Shown here: positions 20,707-31,463 of the stretch, piece by piece
Numbering within the stretch: position 1 is the first letter of the stretch
Layout: the number at the start of each line of letters is the position of its first letter
DNA from: Puccinellia tenuiflora
Lineage: Eukaryota; Streptophyta; Magnoliopsida; Poales; Poaceae
Assembly: GCA_012064385.1 (NCBI GenBank)
Contig: QRDG01000524.1
Span: 1,019,094 to 1,083,093, forward strand
DNA: 64,000 nucleotides
Direction: 5' to 3'
Notes under the pieces: generated by a model
What the model saw: only the letters and a program-made list of their open reading frames with translations
Told to the model about the DNA's origin: nothing
Database searches by the model: none
Translations under genes and position numbers: made by a program

Positions 20707-20797
20707 TCATTAAACTACTGATGTTGTGTAGTTGCCACCAGAAAACGGTAAGCTTTGTTGTGGTTTGTAACTGTTGTGACATAAGAGGAGAGAAGTC
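20707..20797 (+). repeat. Dispersed repeat, copy 1
   Basis: Begins CTTCATTAAACTACTGATG and continues for about 85 bp to GTGACATAAGAG; copy 2 with few differences is at 24822-24906. Identity of the parent element unknown. Confidence 0.8.
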
Positions 20798-20874
20798 ATG
20801 GCAGCTAAAATAAGTATCTCCAAATTTTCTAGTTTAATCAAAATAGTTTATTTTTTAATTATTACTCCCTCCAA

Positions 20875-21116
20875 CCTAAAATATAAGGCATATATATGTG
20901 GTTTGCCGGGAGGTCAAATTTAGTTTGACAATTTTTGGAAACAAGTATATATGCATAATAAAGACTACACCATGGAATTTTATTACATGATGCATCTATT
21001 GGTATTGGTCTATTATCATAGATACAGCTATTTTTTAAATCTATAAACTTGATCAAAGTTCAGAAAATTTGACTTCCTAACAAACCAAATATGTCATACA
21101 TTTTTTATGGAGGGCG
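20875..21116. mobile_element. Stowaway MITE
   Basis: CTCCCTCCAACCTAAAATAT at the left pairs with the complementary right end …ATGGAGGGCG, over about 35 bp of terminal inverted repeat reaching GTGGTTTG/CAAACC. TA flanks both ends. Length 242 bp. Confidence 0.88.
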
Positions 21117-22230
21117 TATATCTTATTATTTTGTATGTTTGTAAACTTCTAGGCATGTTATTTATCACACAGCGTAATAATAAATTACATAATGAAAATT
21201 ACATAACTACTCTACAAACATTTTTGATTGAACAAATTTAATTTTTTCTATAAATAAGACCTTTGGCAATCATACATAATAGGATTTTTCTCTTTTTTGT
21301 GAATATACTTTGGTTTATGGCATCCATACGTTCATTCCAAGGGTATCACTTCTATATTTGAATTTCCTAACTTTTCTTGGTAACTCTTTCATTAGTGGGC
21401 CGAGAATTTCACAATGTGTTCATGGTATGCGAATATATCCCATCTTATACCAAAGAGGTGGTGGTTTAGTCTATGAATGATGTCACTGGTTTGTAGCCAT
21501 TAAATTTATAGCACTTTTGAATGCTTTGAGACATTCTAGCACCATGTGGTGTACGAATTTTCTCATTTTTTCCATCAACATGTGAGGATCTTGCTCGTTT
21601 CTTACTTGTTATATCTTATAAATTTCGTTGTACCTTCGTGAAGGTGACATTCTCAGCAACGATAACCATGCAAATCACAAGTGAAAAGTGTTTTTTCTCT
21701 CTTAGTGAAAAAAATTAGTAGAATCTTCCGACGCAAGTTTGCCCATTCTACATGGTGAGACATTAATGTGAATAAACTTGTATCTACCTTGTAGTATAAA
21801 AATATATTTGAAATTGGTTACGATGAATAGATCACAAAAGTAGGATCCTCATTCGGGTAGGAGCGATGGCCTTGATATGGTCGTTATGCTAGAAGTGATA
21901 TGATGTTTAGCTATAAAAATCACTTCCTTTGCAAGTTGTCAGTACATGTATATGTACTACCTCCATTCATGCTTTTTTTAGATGCTCCATTCGTGGTTTA
22001 GTTACACCACAAACCATTTATGGTGGTGTGTACATATTTGGAGAAAGTGACCAAGGATGTATTTACCCCCATATGGATGAAGACATAGTTTTTGGATTGG
22101 TCAACCACCACCTTAGGCTTCATATGAGTGACTCTCTATTTTGTCCTACATTTTTTATGATCTTTTCTCTTACAGTCGTGTGCTTTCGGGATATGCATAT
22201 GCCGGGTGCAAATTATTTTGACTGTATCAC
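21117..22230. other. No recognisable gene
   Basis: AT-rich sequence with no identifiable coding or terminal repeat structure. Confidence 0.4.
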
Positions 22231-22464
22231 TTGAGGAGCTTTGAGAGATGGGATGCAGTCGAAGTATCTCCAGAAGAAGAGATAATGTTTCCTCAGCTTG
22301 AGAAGTTGTATGTTTGAGGCTGTGGAAAGATGACAACACTGCCGGGACAACAAAAGGTTAAGCTAGCAACGAAAGTTATATCACCAAACCTCGGTGTGTT
22401 AGATATGCAGGGAAGTAAGGAAGACATGTTCCTGTGGGTAGCTAGACACATGACTTCACTAACC
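22231..22464 (+). pseudogene. Orphan LRR fragment of an NLR gene
   Basis: This 234-bp piece matches 55375-55604 of the large NLR relic in this window nearly base for base: SFERWDAVE, EEEIMFPQLEKLYV, GKMTTLPGQQK and MFLWVARHMTSL are all recognisable. It carries its own defects: a TGA after LEKLYV and loss of six bases after GQQK. It lacks the 5-bp duplication that breaks the large relic at 55605-55615, so it preserves the older reading there. Origin by partial duplication of the same receptor gene family. Confidence 0.9.
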
Positions 22465-22590
22465 TATCAGACCCATTCTCTAGGTACTCGATGAGAATGG
22501 GTAGTTACCACCAGAGCAATCAGAGAATGGGTTGTGCCTTTTTAAGCCTTGGTACTTAGAAGAAGGATGCCTTCATGGTTGTAAAATGTA

Positions 22591-22610
22591 GGGGGGGGGG
22601 GGGGGGGGGG
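22591..22610. repeat. Homopolymer of 20 G
   Basis: An uninterrupted G20 run followed by CATTGGCCCCCC. A related phrase, GGGAGGGGGGGCATTGGCCCC, occurs at 24788-24808, so the run expanded within a repeated sequence. Such a run can form a G-quadruplex. Confidence 0.95.
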
Positions 22611-23135
22611 CATTGGCCCCCCTTGAGCCCAATGAACCATCACTCGGGTGTATGTGATCTCTATTACCCTCAATTAAAGCAGCAGTGACCTCTTCTATGA
22701 AATTAGCTACAACATTACATATATATGCATGAGGCAGAATACAATACCTTATAAGGGCCCTCTAGTGAGTAAAAGCCTTGATTGGGCTTGGGTTCCGTCG
22801 TGGCGAGAATGCCAAATCCGTAGTCATTCTCACATAGCATCTGATTGTAGTACCATATAGGAGAAAATATTATTACTGAAACTCCAAGAATCAACTCGTC
22901 ATCACGAGGCACTAAGCTCATCTGTATGAAAGTTTAGGTACTTTTAGCTTTGCTTATGCTTATACGTCCATAAAAATTGTGTCCCCAATCGATTTATAAA
23001 CTCTGAGGGAATCGGGTACATGTCACAAACATGACCAATAATAGCTCTTTTCCGTCCATGGAGTTGATTAATTAGCGGGTAATAAAATCAAAGGGCGACT
23101 TATTCCATGGACCAAATAGATTTTGGCGGTAGTAC
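22611..23135. other. No recognisable gene
   Basis: Intergenic sequence between the orphan LRR piece and the partial LTR. Nothing identifiable. Confidence 0.4.
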
Positions 23136-24722
23136 TGATACGTCTCAAACGTATCTATAATTTTTGAGTGATCCATGCTAGTTTTGTAATATTGTCACAT
23201 GTTTTTACTGTCATTTATATCATTTTTATGCATTTTGTCGGACTGACCTATTGACAAGATGCCCAGTGCCAGTTCCCTGTATTTGCTGTCTTTTGTTTCA
23301 GAAATTTACTTCTGGAAATATTCTCAGATTGCACTGGAAATTTACGGAGAATTTTTATTTGCCACGACGAAGTACCAGACCGAAGAAGAGCTGGAGGGGA
23401 GGCCCACAGGGCAGGTGCACCCCCCTGCCGCGGGTCAAGGTGGACCCACGGGTGGGGCCCACCCCTGCCCCTGGGACCTCGCCTCGACACCCTCCGACGC
23501 CTATAAATTGCTATCTGACCTAAAAACATCGAGGCGGCCATTATTTTCCAGAAACTCGACCCCGACGCGCCGTCACCGAAAACCGTAGTTCGGGGTCCAA
23601 TCTGAAGCTGATCCCGACACTCTGCCGGAGGGGAGATCGATCTCGGAAGGCTCTTCATCGCTATGCCTTCCTCCGGGATGATTTGTTAGTAGTCTCACCT
23701 TGGACTACGGGTCCATGGCAGTAGCTAGTTGGTAGTCTCTCTCTCTCTTGTGCTTCATGTCTTATGATCTTGTGAGCTGCCTAACATGATCAAGATCGAT
23801 TATTGTAATGCTATGTGATGTGTTTGCTGGGGTCCGATAGACTATGAAGTTATGTTCAGATTGTGCATGATTCTTATATGAGTAATTTATGTTCTTGCAT
23901 GCTCTCCGATGTGCGTAGTTACTTTCGCCAAGTGATTGTGTGTATCTCCAAAAGAGGGTAGTTATGCTAGGTATTGGGTTCATGCCCCCTTTTGTTCCTG
24001 GCCACGAGTGACAGAAACGTCTAAGGGCGAGGGTGTGCTGTTGCTAGTAAGGGTAAAACATCGGTGTTAATGTCGCATTTGATATTAGTATTGCTTACAT
24101 CATGCGCTTTACTTAATGCAATTGTCTGTTGCTTGCAACTTAATACCGTTGGGTGACAGGCTGGATAGCGATCCCACGGTGGACTTTTTAGACAAAGACG
24201 CAGTTGGACTCAACGGTCTTTGTTCCTTGTCGTGATGCCTCCATAAATATTATCATGTCCTTTATGTCAAATCTAAATTGGGTTTGTGTTATGATCTTGT
24301 CAATTGCCTAGCTGTAATTTGTTCACCCATCACATGCATATTTTATTTACTTGAGAGACTCCACTAGTGAATCCATGGCCCCCGGTCCATCTTTTTACAT
24401 TGTTTACAACCTCATTTACTTGCTTTTCATCATCATTACTCCTCTGGTCACTTTTCATTATTTCATCCATTTCATCATACAATTAACCGCTTTGTGTTCT
24501 GCGAGACTGGAAAGATTGACAACCTTTCCGCCGTTGGGGGCAAAGTATTTTGGTTGAGTGTGTGCAGGTCCACGTCTGTTGAAGGTCAAGCGCCAGAGAT
24601 CTTCAACATTCACCTCGTTGTTGATTTCAAAGTCCTACTGGTTCGATAAACCTCGGTTCATTAATCGGGGGAAAACTGCTACTAGCTGCAATTCCGCATT
24701 CGCTTGGGGCATCACCCAACTC
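23136..24722 (+). mobile_element. Partial gypsy LTR of the same family as the Athila-like element
   Basis: Starts TGATACGTCTCAAACGTATC and follows the LTRs at 27805 and 50791 throughout, with more divergence than those two show to each other. The match ends after CACCCAAC near 24,718, about 50 bp before the canonical LTR end, and no 5-bp target duplication is seen. It is therefore a solo or truncated LTR whose 3' edge has been lost. Confidence 0.85.
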
Positions 24723-24821
24723 TTCTCCACCAACAATCATAGGACTAACACATTGGATCTTTATTAGTATTATATAATTGTAAAATTGGGAGGGGGGGCA
24801 TTGGCCCCATGATCCAATGAC

Positions 24822-24906
24822 TTCATTAAACTACTGATGTTGTGTAGTTGCCACCAGAAAACTAAAAGCTTTGTTGTGGCTTGTAATAGTTGTGACATAA
24901 GAGGGA
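24822..24906 (+). repeat. Dispersed repeat, copy 2
   Basis: About 85 bp matching 20707-20797, here directly behind a G-rich GCATTGGCCCC phrase. Confidence 0.8.
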
Positions 24907-24930
24907 TATATATGCGGAAAGTCATATATG

Positions 24931-25261
24931 CTCCCGAGCTCCAGTGCTCCCTTCGTTTAAAAAAAATTAGAAGTTTCATAAAAATATGAAAATAATTCTG
25001 GATGTAGTTCATGTTGTAACCTACAAACGTGCAACATTTTAATGCTAATTTCTTTGTATTACGAGCTACATAAAAATGACAAAATCATACAAAATTTGGA
25101 GATTTGAAACACTATACTCAGATATGTACATTTATCATTTTTGTGTAGATCAAAATAGAAAGTATTTCAAATTGAAAATTTGCCGTTTATCACATTTTTT
25201 GGAAACATCTAAATATGATTTTTGAACCTTTTTAAACACATGGAGCATTGGAGCTCGGGAG
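24931..25261. mobile_element. MITE-like element with GAGCTC-containing TIRs
   Basis: The left end CTCCCGAGCTCCAGTGCTCC is complementary to the right end GGAGCATTGGAGCTCGGGAG with one difference. The 331-bp AT-rich interior has no coding content. I could not define a target duplication, so the superfamily is open. Confidence 0.6.
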
Positions 25262-26324
25262 TAAGAAATCTGCACGCCTCTATATGCTCCTCCAAAACGA
25301 CTTTTCGGTGGTTCGTGCCTCTTCTACATGCTTCGCTTCAGGTTCTCTATCATGGAGGTATTTTTTTTACCACATTGCCTGAAGCGCTGTACGGCGTCGA
25401 CGGCGCCTGCCGGATTTGACCACCAGCACGCCCGCTCGCGCCGCCGCGTTCCTCCGGCCACAGCCTTCCCGACCTCTTCCTGTTTGCATCCACCGCGGGG
25501 TGGACCTCCCTCCTCCGCTGCCTGCCTGCAACGCCGATGCGTTTGTCCGCGGCGCGCCAGAGGATGGGCGGCCAAGAGGACGCGGAGGTATTTCGATCAG
25601 TACCCGGCCGCCGTTCAACCGGAGTAGCCCCAGGATCCACGGACTTTGCCGGCCTCCATCCCCTGCTCCGCGGTCAGCAACCCTCGAGCTCGTCGTCGGT
25701 GGGTTTGTTTTCCCCCCTTTTCCCTTTTTCTTCCCGCAGTAAGTTTAATAACCTCTATATCTTCCCAATTATTTTTCTTGCAGCATTTGCCTACTACTAG
25801 ACTGTGTCAAGGAGATCTTGTAGTTGTTCACAATAGTTCAGTCAAGCAGAGTGCAGTATATGTATACGTTCTGTTGGCATCTCTCAGTTTCCCGTTGATC
25901 AAATGCAGGACCACCAAATTGTTGGAATATACTTTTCTTGGATAGTGATCGCCAAAAAAGGTTTACACCATTGGGTACAATCTCCAACATAACCTGTGTG
26001 TGTTGCTATCCTCTATCTAGCTAAGCAAAAGATTGGTTCTCATTTCGGGCCACTCAATGTAGAATCTCCAACATGATATGTTTGCATTGCTTTCCTTTAG
26101 CTGGCCAAGAAACGATTAGCTAGTGTTCCGTCAAAAAATGGGAAAGAAGCTATGCAGGGTTGTGCAGGCCATTGAGGTCCTCGGAAGCGGCGCGACAGAC
26201 GTATCGCCGGCATTAAACCGACACGTCGTCTCACCACCCACTCGTCGCTTCCCGCGCGCGCCACCATTTCCCGCCTTGCTTTCCTGCCGCTTCCCGCCTT
26301 GCTTTCCTGCCGCTTCTCGCCGGC
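25262..26324. other. GC-rich stretch without an identified gene, then spacer
   Basis: 25,380-25,735 is GC-rich with several short open frames on both strands but none that I recognise. 25,740-26,140 is ordinary AT-rich spacer. 26,150-26,324 becomes GC-rich again as the promoter of the gene fragment starting at 26389. Confidence 0.4.
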
Positions 26325-26331
26325 TATAAAA
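26325..26331 (+). promoter_or_regulatory. TATA box
   Basis: TATAAAA within CCGGCTATAAAAACC, 58 bp before the ATG at 26389, a normal spacing for a plant gene. Confidence 0.7.
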
Positions 26332-26388
26332 ACCTCACTCACACCTCGCCATAGAGAGCAGAAGCACACCGCCGCCCCACCCACCAAC

Positions 26389-26715
26389 ATGACACGCACC
26401 CTCCTATGGGCTACCCTCACCCAGACGGCGTGCCGGTGTTACGCAGCGGAGGGGGGAGCTCCTCCTCCACCTCCTCCCCCTCCTCCTCCGCCGGCCGACG
26501 ACGATGAGGCCCTGGACTTCGAATGGGAGGAGTAGGGTGAGGAGGACGCTTTGGAGAAGCCGGTGCCGGTGTGCAGGAGGAGGAGGAGGAGCAGGAGCAG
26601 GAGCCGCCTTGTCTGGCCGGACCAGCACGCGGCATACTACTCCTTCGTCATGGTGCGCGAGGAGGAGGGGCGCCGTGAGTTCCGGGACTTAGTCATGGCC
26701 GCGAATGATGCGTTC
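26389..26715 (+). pseudogene. 5' exon of an unidentified gene, cut by the copia fragment
   Basis: The frame starts MTRTLLWATLTQTACRC, runs through a proline stretch of eleven residues and an acidic DDDEALDFEWEE, meets a TAG at 26533-26535, and stays open in the same frame afterwards (EEDALEKPVPVC, an Arg/Ser-rich block, HAAYYSFVMVREEEGRREF, DLVMAANDAF). The single stop inside an otherwise consistent frame, together with the TATA box, says this was a real gene. It ends where copia integrase sequence begins near 26,705-26,715. I do not recognise the family. Confidence 0.5.
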
Positions 26716-27804
26716 AGCAGAACCGTTTTGTTGGTGAGCATGAGGACATGAGACATGATGAGCAATACCAACTTTTTGGAAGAAACTGTTGAGTTTTTCA
26801 TATTCACCACCCCAATAAGTTTGCATAGTGATTATCTTCCTATTAAATTTTCGTTCAACAAGTTGCTGAAAATTAAGAAAGACTTGATAAACCTCAGAAC
26901 AATTCTTGAGCAAATAGATCCAAGTAAATTTACTGAAATCATCTATAAAGCTTACATAATAGGTATGTTTTCCAACAGAAACAGGTGCTGGATCCCAAAC
27001 ATCCGAGAAAATTTGTTCCAAAGGAACAGTAGAAACACTAGTAGAGATAGGATAGGGTAATTGATGACTCTTAGCTAGTTGACAGGGATCACAAATATAT
27101 TGGTTTATTTCAGGCGAATGAGAAATACTATTCCTTCTAAGAACTTGGTGCACCACAAAGGAACTAGGATGTCCTAAGAGGCAATGCCATGTCAAGGAAG
27201 ACAGCTTTATTGTAGCAAAAGCTTGCTTGAACGACCCGATAGAGGAAGACACTAGCGGGTAGAGACCACCATGACAGGGTCCCTTATGCAGAATTCTCCT
27301 TGTGGCCTGATCCTTAATTAAAAAGAAATATGGGTGAAATTCTATAAACACATGATTATCAAGGGTAAGTTTATGAACAGATAACAGATTTTTGGATGCA
27401 CTAGGTACATGAAGGATATTGTCAAGACGTAAAGAACTATGGGGAGTGCGCAATATTGAATGACCAACATGAGTTATTTGCATACCATTTCCATCAGCAG
27501 TATGAACGCGATCACGGCCTGTGTACTTATCATGTTTTGGGAGCTAGCTTGCTTAGATCACTTGTGATATGGTTTGTAGCACCCGTATCATTGTACCAGT
27601 TGGTATCAACGCCATACGAAGCCACATGAGCACCCTTGTCACCACCATTACCATTGTTATCATCTTGGTACCTCCACCAACAGTCTCTAGCGGGGTGACC
27701 ATGTATGTTGCAGATTTGGCATGTTGTGTCGACATAGGGAGTAGGAGTGCGACGGGAACGACCATCATCACGACCACGATGGCGACGTTGACCATCACGG
27801 CGAT
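26705..27804 (-). mobile_element. Ty1-copia fragment: zinc knuckle, protease region, integrase
   Basis: On the minus strand, starting at 27804: an Arg-rich stretch, a CCHC zinc knuckle (CQICNIHGHPARDC), the protease-side phrase YNDTGATNHIT, then after a frame change GAG-pre-integrase and integrase core (HCLLGHPSS, CDPCQLAKSHQLP, FIDDFSKFTWIY, HAHQQNGSAERI). The integrase stops just after QNGSAER, so reverse transcriptase, RNase H and the 3' LTR are gone. The left half of the same element (LTR and gag) continues at 52438-53543 beyond the inserted gypsy element, which shares the broken Arg/Asp-rich repeat. Confidence 0.88.
27800..27804. repeat. Target site duplication GCGAT, left copy
   Basis: GCGAT precedes the LTR start TGATACG; the identical right copy is 52433-52437. 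Both lie in the copia gag. Confidence 0.93.
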
Positions 27805-29118
27805 TGATACGTCTCCGACGTATCTATAATTTTTTAGCGATCCATGCCAGTTTTGTGATATTGTCACATATTTTTACTGTCATTTATATCATTTTTAAGC
27901 ATTTTGTCGGACTAACCTATTGACAAGATGCCCAGTGCCAGTTTCCTGTTTTTGCTGTCTTTTTGTTTCAGAAATTTACTTCTGGAAATATTCTCGGAAC
28001 GCGCTGAAAATTTTTGTGGATTTTTTATTCACCAAGACGAAGTACCAGACCGAAGGGGAGCTGGAGGGGAGGCCCACAAGGCAGCGGGTCAAGGTGGACC
28101 CGCGGGTGGGGCCCTCCCCTGCCCGTGGGGTCTCACCTCGCGGCCCTCCGACGCCTATAAATTGCCTTTAACCCTAAAAACGTCGAGGCGGCCATTATTT
28201 TCCAGAAACTCGACCCCGACGCGCCGTCATCTCGAACCCTAGTTTGGGGTCCCAACTGAAACTGATTCCGGGACACTGCCGGAGGGGAGATCGATCCCGG
28301 AGGGATCTTCATCGCCATGCCTTCCTCTGAAATGATGTGTGAGTAGTCGCACCTTGGACTACGGTTCCATGGCAATAGCTAGTTGGTAGTCTCTCACCCT
28401 TGTGCTTCATGTCTTATGATCTTGTGAGCTGCCTAACATGATCAAGATCGATTATTGTAATGCTATATGATGTGTTTGCTGGGATCCGATGGATTATGAA
28501 GTTATGTTCAGATTGTGCATGATTCTTATATGAGTTATTTATGTTCTTGCATGCTCTCCGATGTGCGTAGTTATTTTGGGCAAGTGATTGTGTGTATCTC
28601 CAAGAGAGGGTAGTTATGCTAGATAGTGGGTTCATGCCCCTTTTATTTCTGGGCACGAGTGACAGAAACATCTAAGGGTGAGGGTGTGATGTTGCTAATA
28701 AGGGCAAAACAACGGTGCTAATGTCTCATTTGATATTAGTGTTGGTTACATCATGCGCTTTACTTAATGCATTTGTCTGTTGCTTGCAACTTAATACCGT
28801 TGGGTGACAGGCTGGATAGCGATCCCACGGTGGACTTATTAGACAAAGTCACAGTTGGACTCAACGGTCTTTGTTCCTTGTCGTGATGCCTCCATAGATA
28901 TTATCATGTTCTTTTTGTCATAGCTAAATTGGGTTTGCGTCATGATCTTGTCAATTGCCTAGCTGTAATTCGTTCACCCATCACTTGTATATTTTATTTA
29001 CTTGAGAGACTCCACTAGTGAACCCATGGCCTCCGGTCCATCTTTTTGCATTGTTTACAACCTCATTTACTTTCTTCTAATCACCATTATTCCTCTGGTC
29101 ACTTTTGCATTTATTCCA
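27805..29118 (+). repeat. 5' LTR, first part
   Basis: Starts TGATACGTCTCCGACGTATC; the arms GATACGTC and GACGTATC form a perfect 8-bp palindrome at the LTR edge. It runs to the CACTA insertion. The LTR resumes at 45838. Combined length is about 1613 bp against 1642 bp for the 3' LTR; part of the difference is a missing CAGGTGCAGCTACC-type segment near 28,080. Confidence 0.93.
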
Positions 29119-29134
29119 CACTACAAGAAATATG

Positions 29135-29420
29135 CTGTTTGGTGACTCTCCATTTCGGTCACTAAAAAGTCACGAAGTTCCAGTCATGACCCCTCCGTGA
29201 CCAAAAACAAATGGTCACATACCGGGCGACTAAAACGATCGATCATGACCTTCTTAATAAAATGGCCATTACCGTCTGTGACCAAATTAGAGGGTCATAA
29301 CATTTATGACCAATTTTTTTGGCCATGCGCTATCTGTCATTGCCACGTCACATCCTACGTGGACAATCCTATGTGGCAATATTGTGACCAAATCAGAAGG
29401 TCATCGATCGGAATCAGCCC
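29135..29420. repeat. Left subterminal repeats of the CACTA element
   Basis: Copies of GGTCACT, GTGACCAAA, ATGGTCACAT, TCATGACC and GGTCATAAC occur every 20-40 bp in both orientations. Matching motifs appear at the right end (about 45,660-45,820). CACTA transposases bind such arrays. Confidence 0.75.
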
Positions 29421-31463
29421 AGCCCAGATTGGTGTTTTCTATGGGCCAAGCCCAACAATTCAACCCATTAATATATTTTTTCCCTGTCAATTTTGGTCAG
29501 CTACATGGGCCTACTCTATCATTTTAGGCTTTTTATTTTCAGTCCGTGGCCTATTTGGCCCAACAGATTATATTTTTTCTTTTTCTATAAGTGGGTTTAC
29601 TTTTCAGGTGGGTCCCAACATGCAGGCTAGACCGTGGTTTTCACATATCATTTTTCCAATACTGAAAATAAATGAATAAGTCAAACTGAGCAAACTGCCA
29701 ACTTGGCAAATTATAATCAAACATAATTCACATCGAGTTTACAACGAATCATAATTCACATCAAGTTTACAACGAATCAATAGTTCACATCAGACATCCA
29801 GTTACCAAAACAACTAAATGGAAGAATCTAACAAGATATTAAAGTATAACTAGCTAAAATGAGCTAGATGTCTAAGCTTCTTGCCGTCGATCTTTGTCAT
29901 GGAGCTCACAACGAAACAGGAACAACTGCCGACATCTGCATGTTAGAAACAAAATGGTTAGAAACAATATAAAATACAACGATAACAATAAACAATATTT
30001 GCACCAATAATATCACAGGAAACTCCATATTGCAGGACTGCACTATTCACCGTTCATAAGCCAGCAAAGTGAGGTCTTGCATAGAGGCATCATGCAAATT
30101 AAGTAAAATGATAGTATGTTTTTCTCATATAGAGATTTACCCCTCGATAGTAGCATGAAAGGGTCCTCCGTATGAAAGGGTCCTCCGTACCAGACCTAAA
30201 CAAATAAGCAATTAACTATTTGAAAATTAGCTTCCATTTTACTTCATTTTAAAATCAAGTACATTCACTTCTATAACAATAGTAGTCCACTCCAGATTCA
30301 AGCAAAGGCTCTCTAGGGAAACATGTGATCAGCAAGTCGTAAAATTATCCTACTCCAACCGACAGAAGTGCCCAAAGGTGGGATTTTACCTGAAGTAAAC
30401 AAGGTATGTCCCTGAGGTCCGGCAGCTTGCTGGCATTGCAGCCGGTGACTAGGGTTCGGATGATCCCTGCAAGCAAGCTCGTATGATGTTACTCCAAGAA
30501 AGAGCGAGCGAGGTAAGCCGTCAGTAGTATAACCAGACCATGATTTGAGAAAGCATGTACACAAATAACAGTATTTTATTATTGCAGCTCTTTAAACTAG
30601 ACTATTTAAAATAGCATTCACATGGTGATTCATTTTATATACTCATACTGATAGAATGAAACCAAATAGCTTACAATGGAAGATCAATGCTACAACTACA
30701 TAGTGTAGCTAGTTATAGTTATCACTTATAACTCTAACCTCACATGGAGGAGGATTAGCATACGACAATCATCAAGTAATTTAGCTACCACTGCATACTG
30801 CCGCTAGTACCACAGAATGAATAGACAACTTTAACTAGAAACAAAGACAATGTTTAGGTTTGGCATAATGTTATATTGTTCAAATCTTGCAAAGGACATC
30901 TGCCAATAATTTTTCAAAGTACCAACAAATTGTATAATTTCTAACCAACTAAGATGGTATACAACAGACATGACTACAAATGGAGCATCATGGCACAACA
31001 CGAAACCATATATTGCAAGGTAGAGCTGGAGCACCCACCTGAACTGCAGCTCGGCAGTAACCATATATATAGGCGAGCACCACAACTTAGTTGGGCACGC
31101 CAAAAAAGATACCATGTCCTCAACAACAATCAGGTGTACCTGCATCAACCAGAGGCACCAAAACTTAGAACTGTTAGCAAAATTTAGATCAGACAGAAGT
31201 TTAAAATATAAGTACACCATATGTGGAGCAAATATTATTGGTTATGATTGGGTTCACAAGGGCCAGGGCAGACGAGGTTGAGATATTAAGACACCATTCG
31301 AACTTTAGTTAAGATGGAACAAGATTAAACTTTCAAACTCTGAAGATTGAAGCCCTAACCTCACTGTCTAAGGAATGCAACCAGCAGGCATGTCTTAAGT
31401 CGACTACTAGTTGAAGGAACATTTTAGCGTCACCAACACATGTCCAGTGGACTGACCAATAAT
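29421..31463. other. CACTA interior, left arm, no coding content
   Basis: AT-rich sequence, including a direct repeat of AATTCACATC(A/G)AGTTTACAACGAATCA near 29,720-29,780 and a repeated AAAGGGTCCTCCGTA at 30,159-30,188. Only short, unconvincing frames. Confidence 0.5.

Noticed and set aside
23136..24760. Complete solo LTR with target duplication
   Set aside because: The flank AGTAC before the start is not repeated after any plausible end, and the last 50 bp of the LTR consensus are missing.
26725..26731. TTTTG at the left copia end as target duplication partner of 53544-53548
   Set aside because: The sequence around 26,725 is copia integrase coding (complement of CAAAACGG in HQQNGSAER), not an element edge, so the match is coincidence.
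30831..31220. 129-codon minus-strand frame in the CACTA left arm as transposase
   Set aside because: No similarity to CACTA transposase motifs, AT-rich random-looking composition, and no supporting splice structure.
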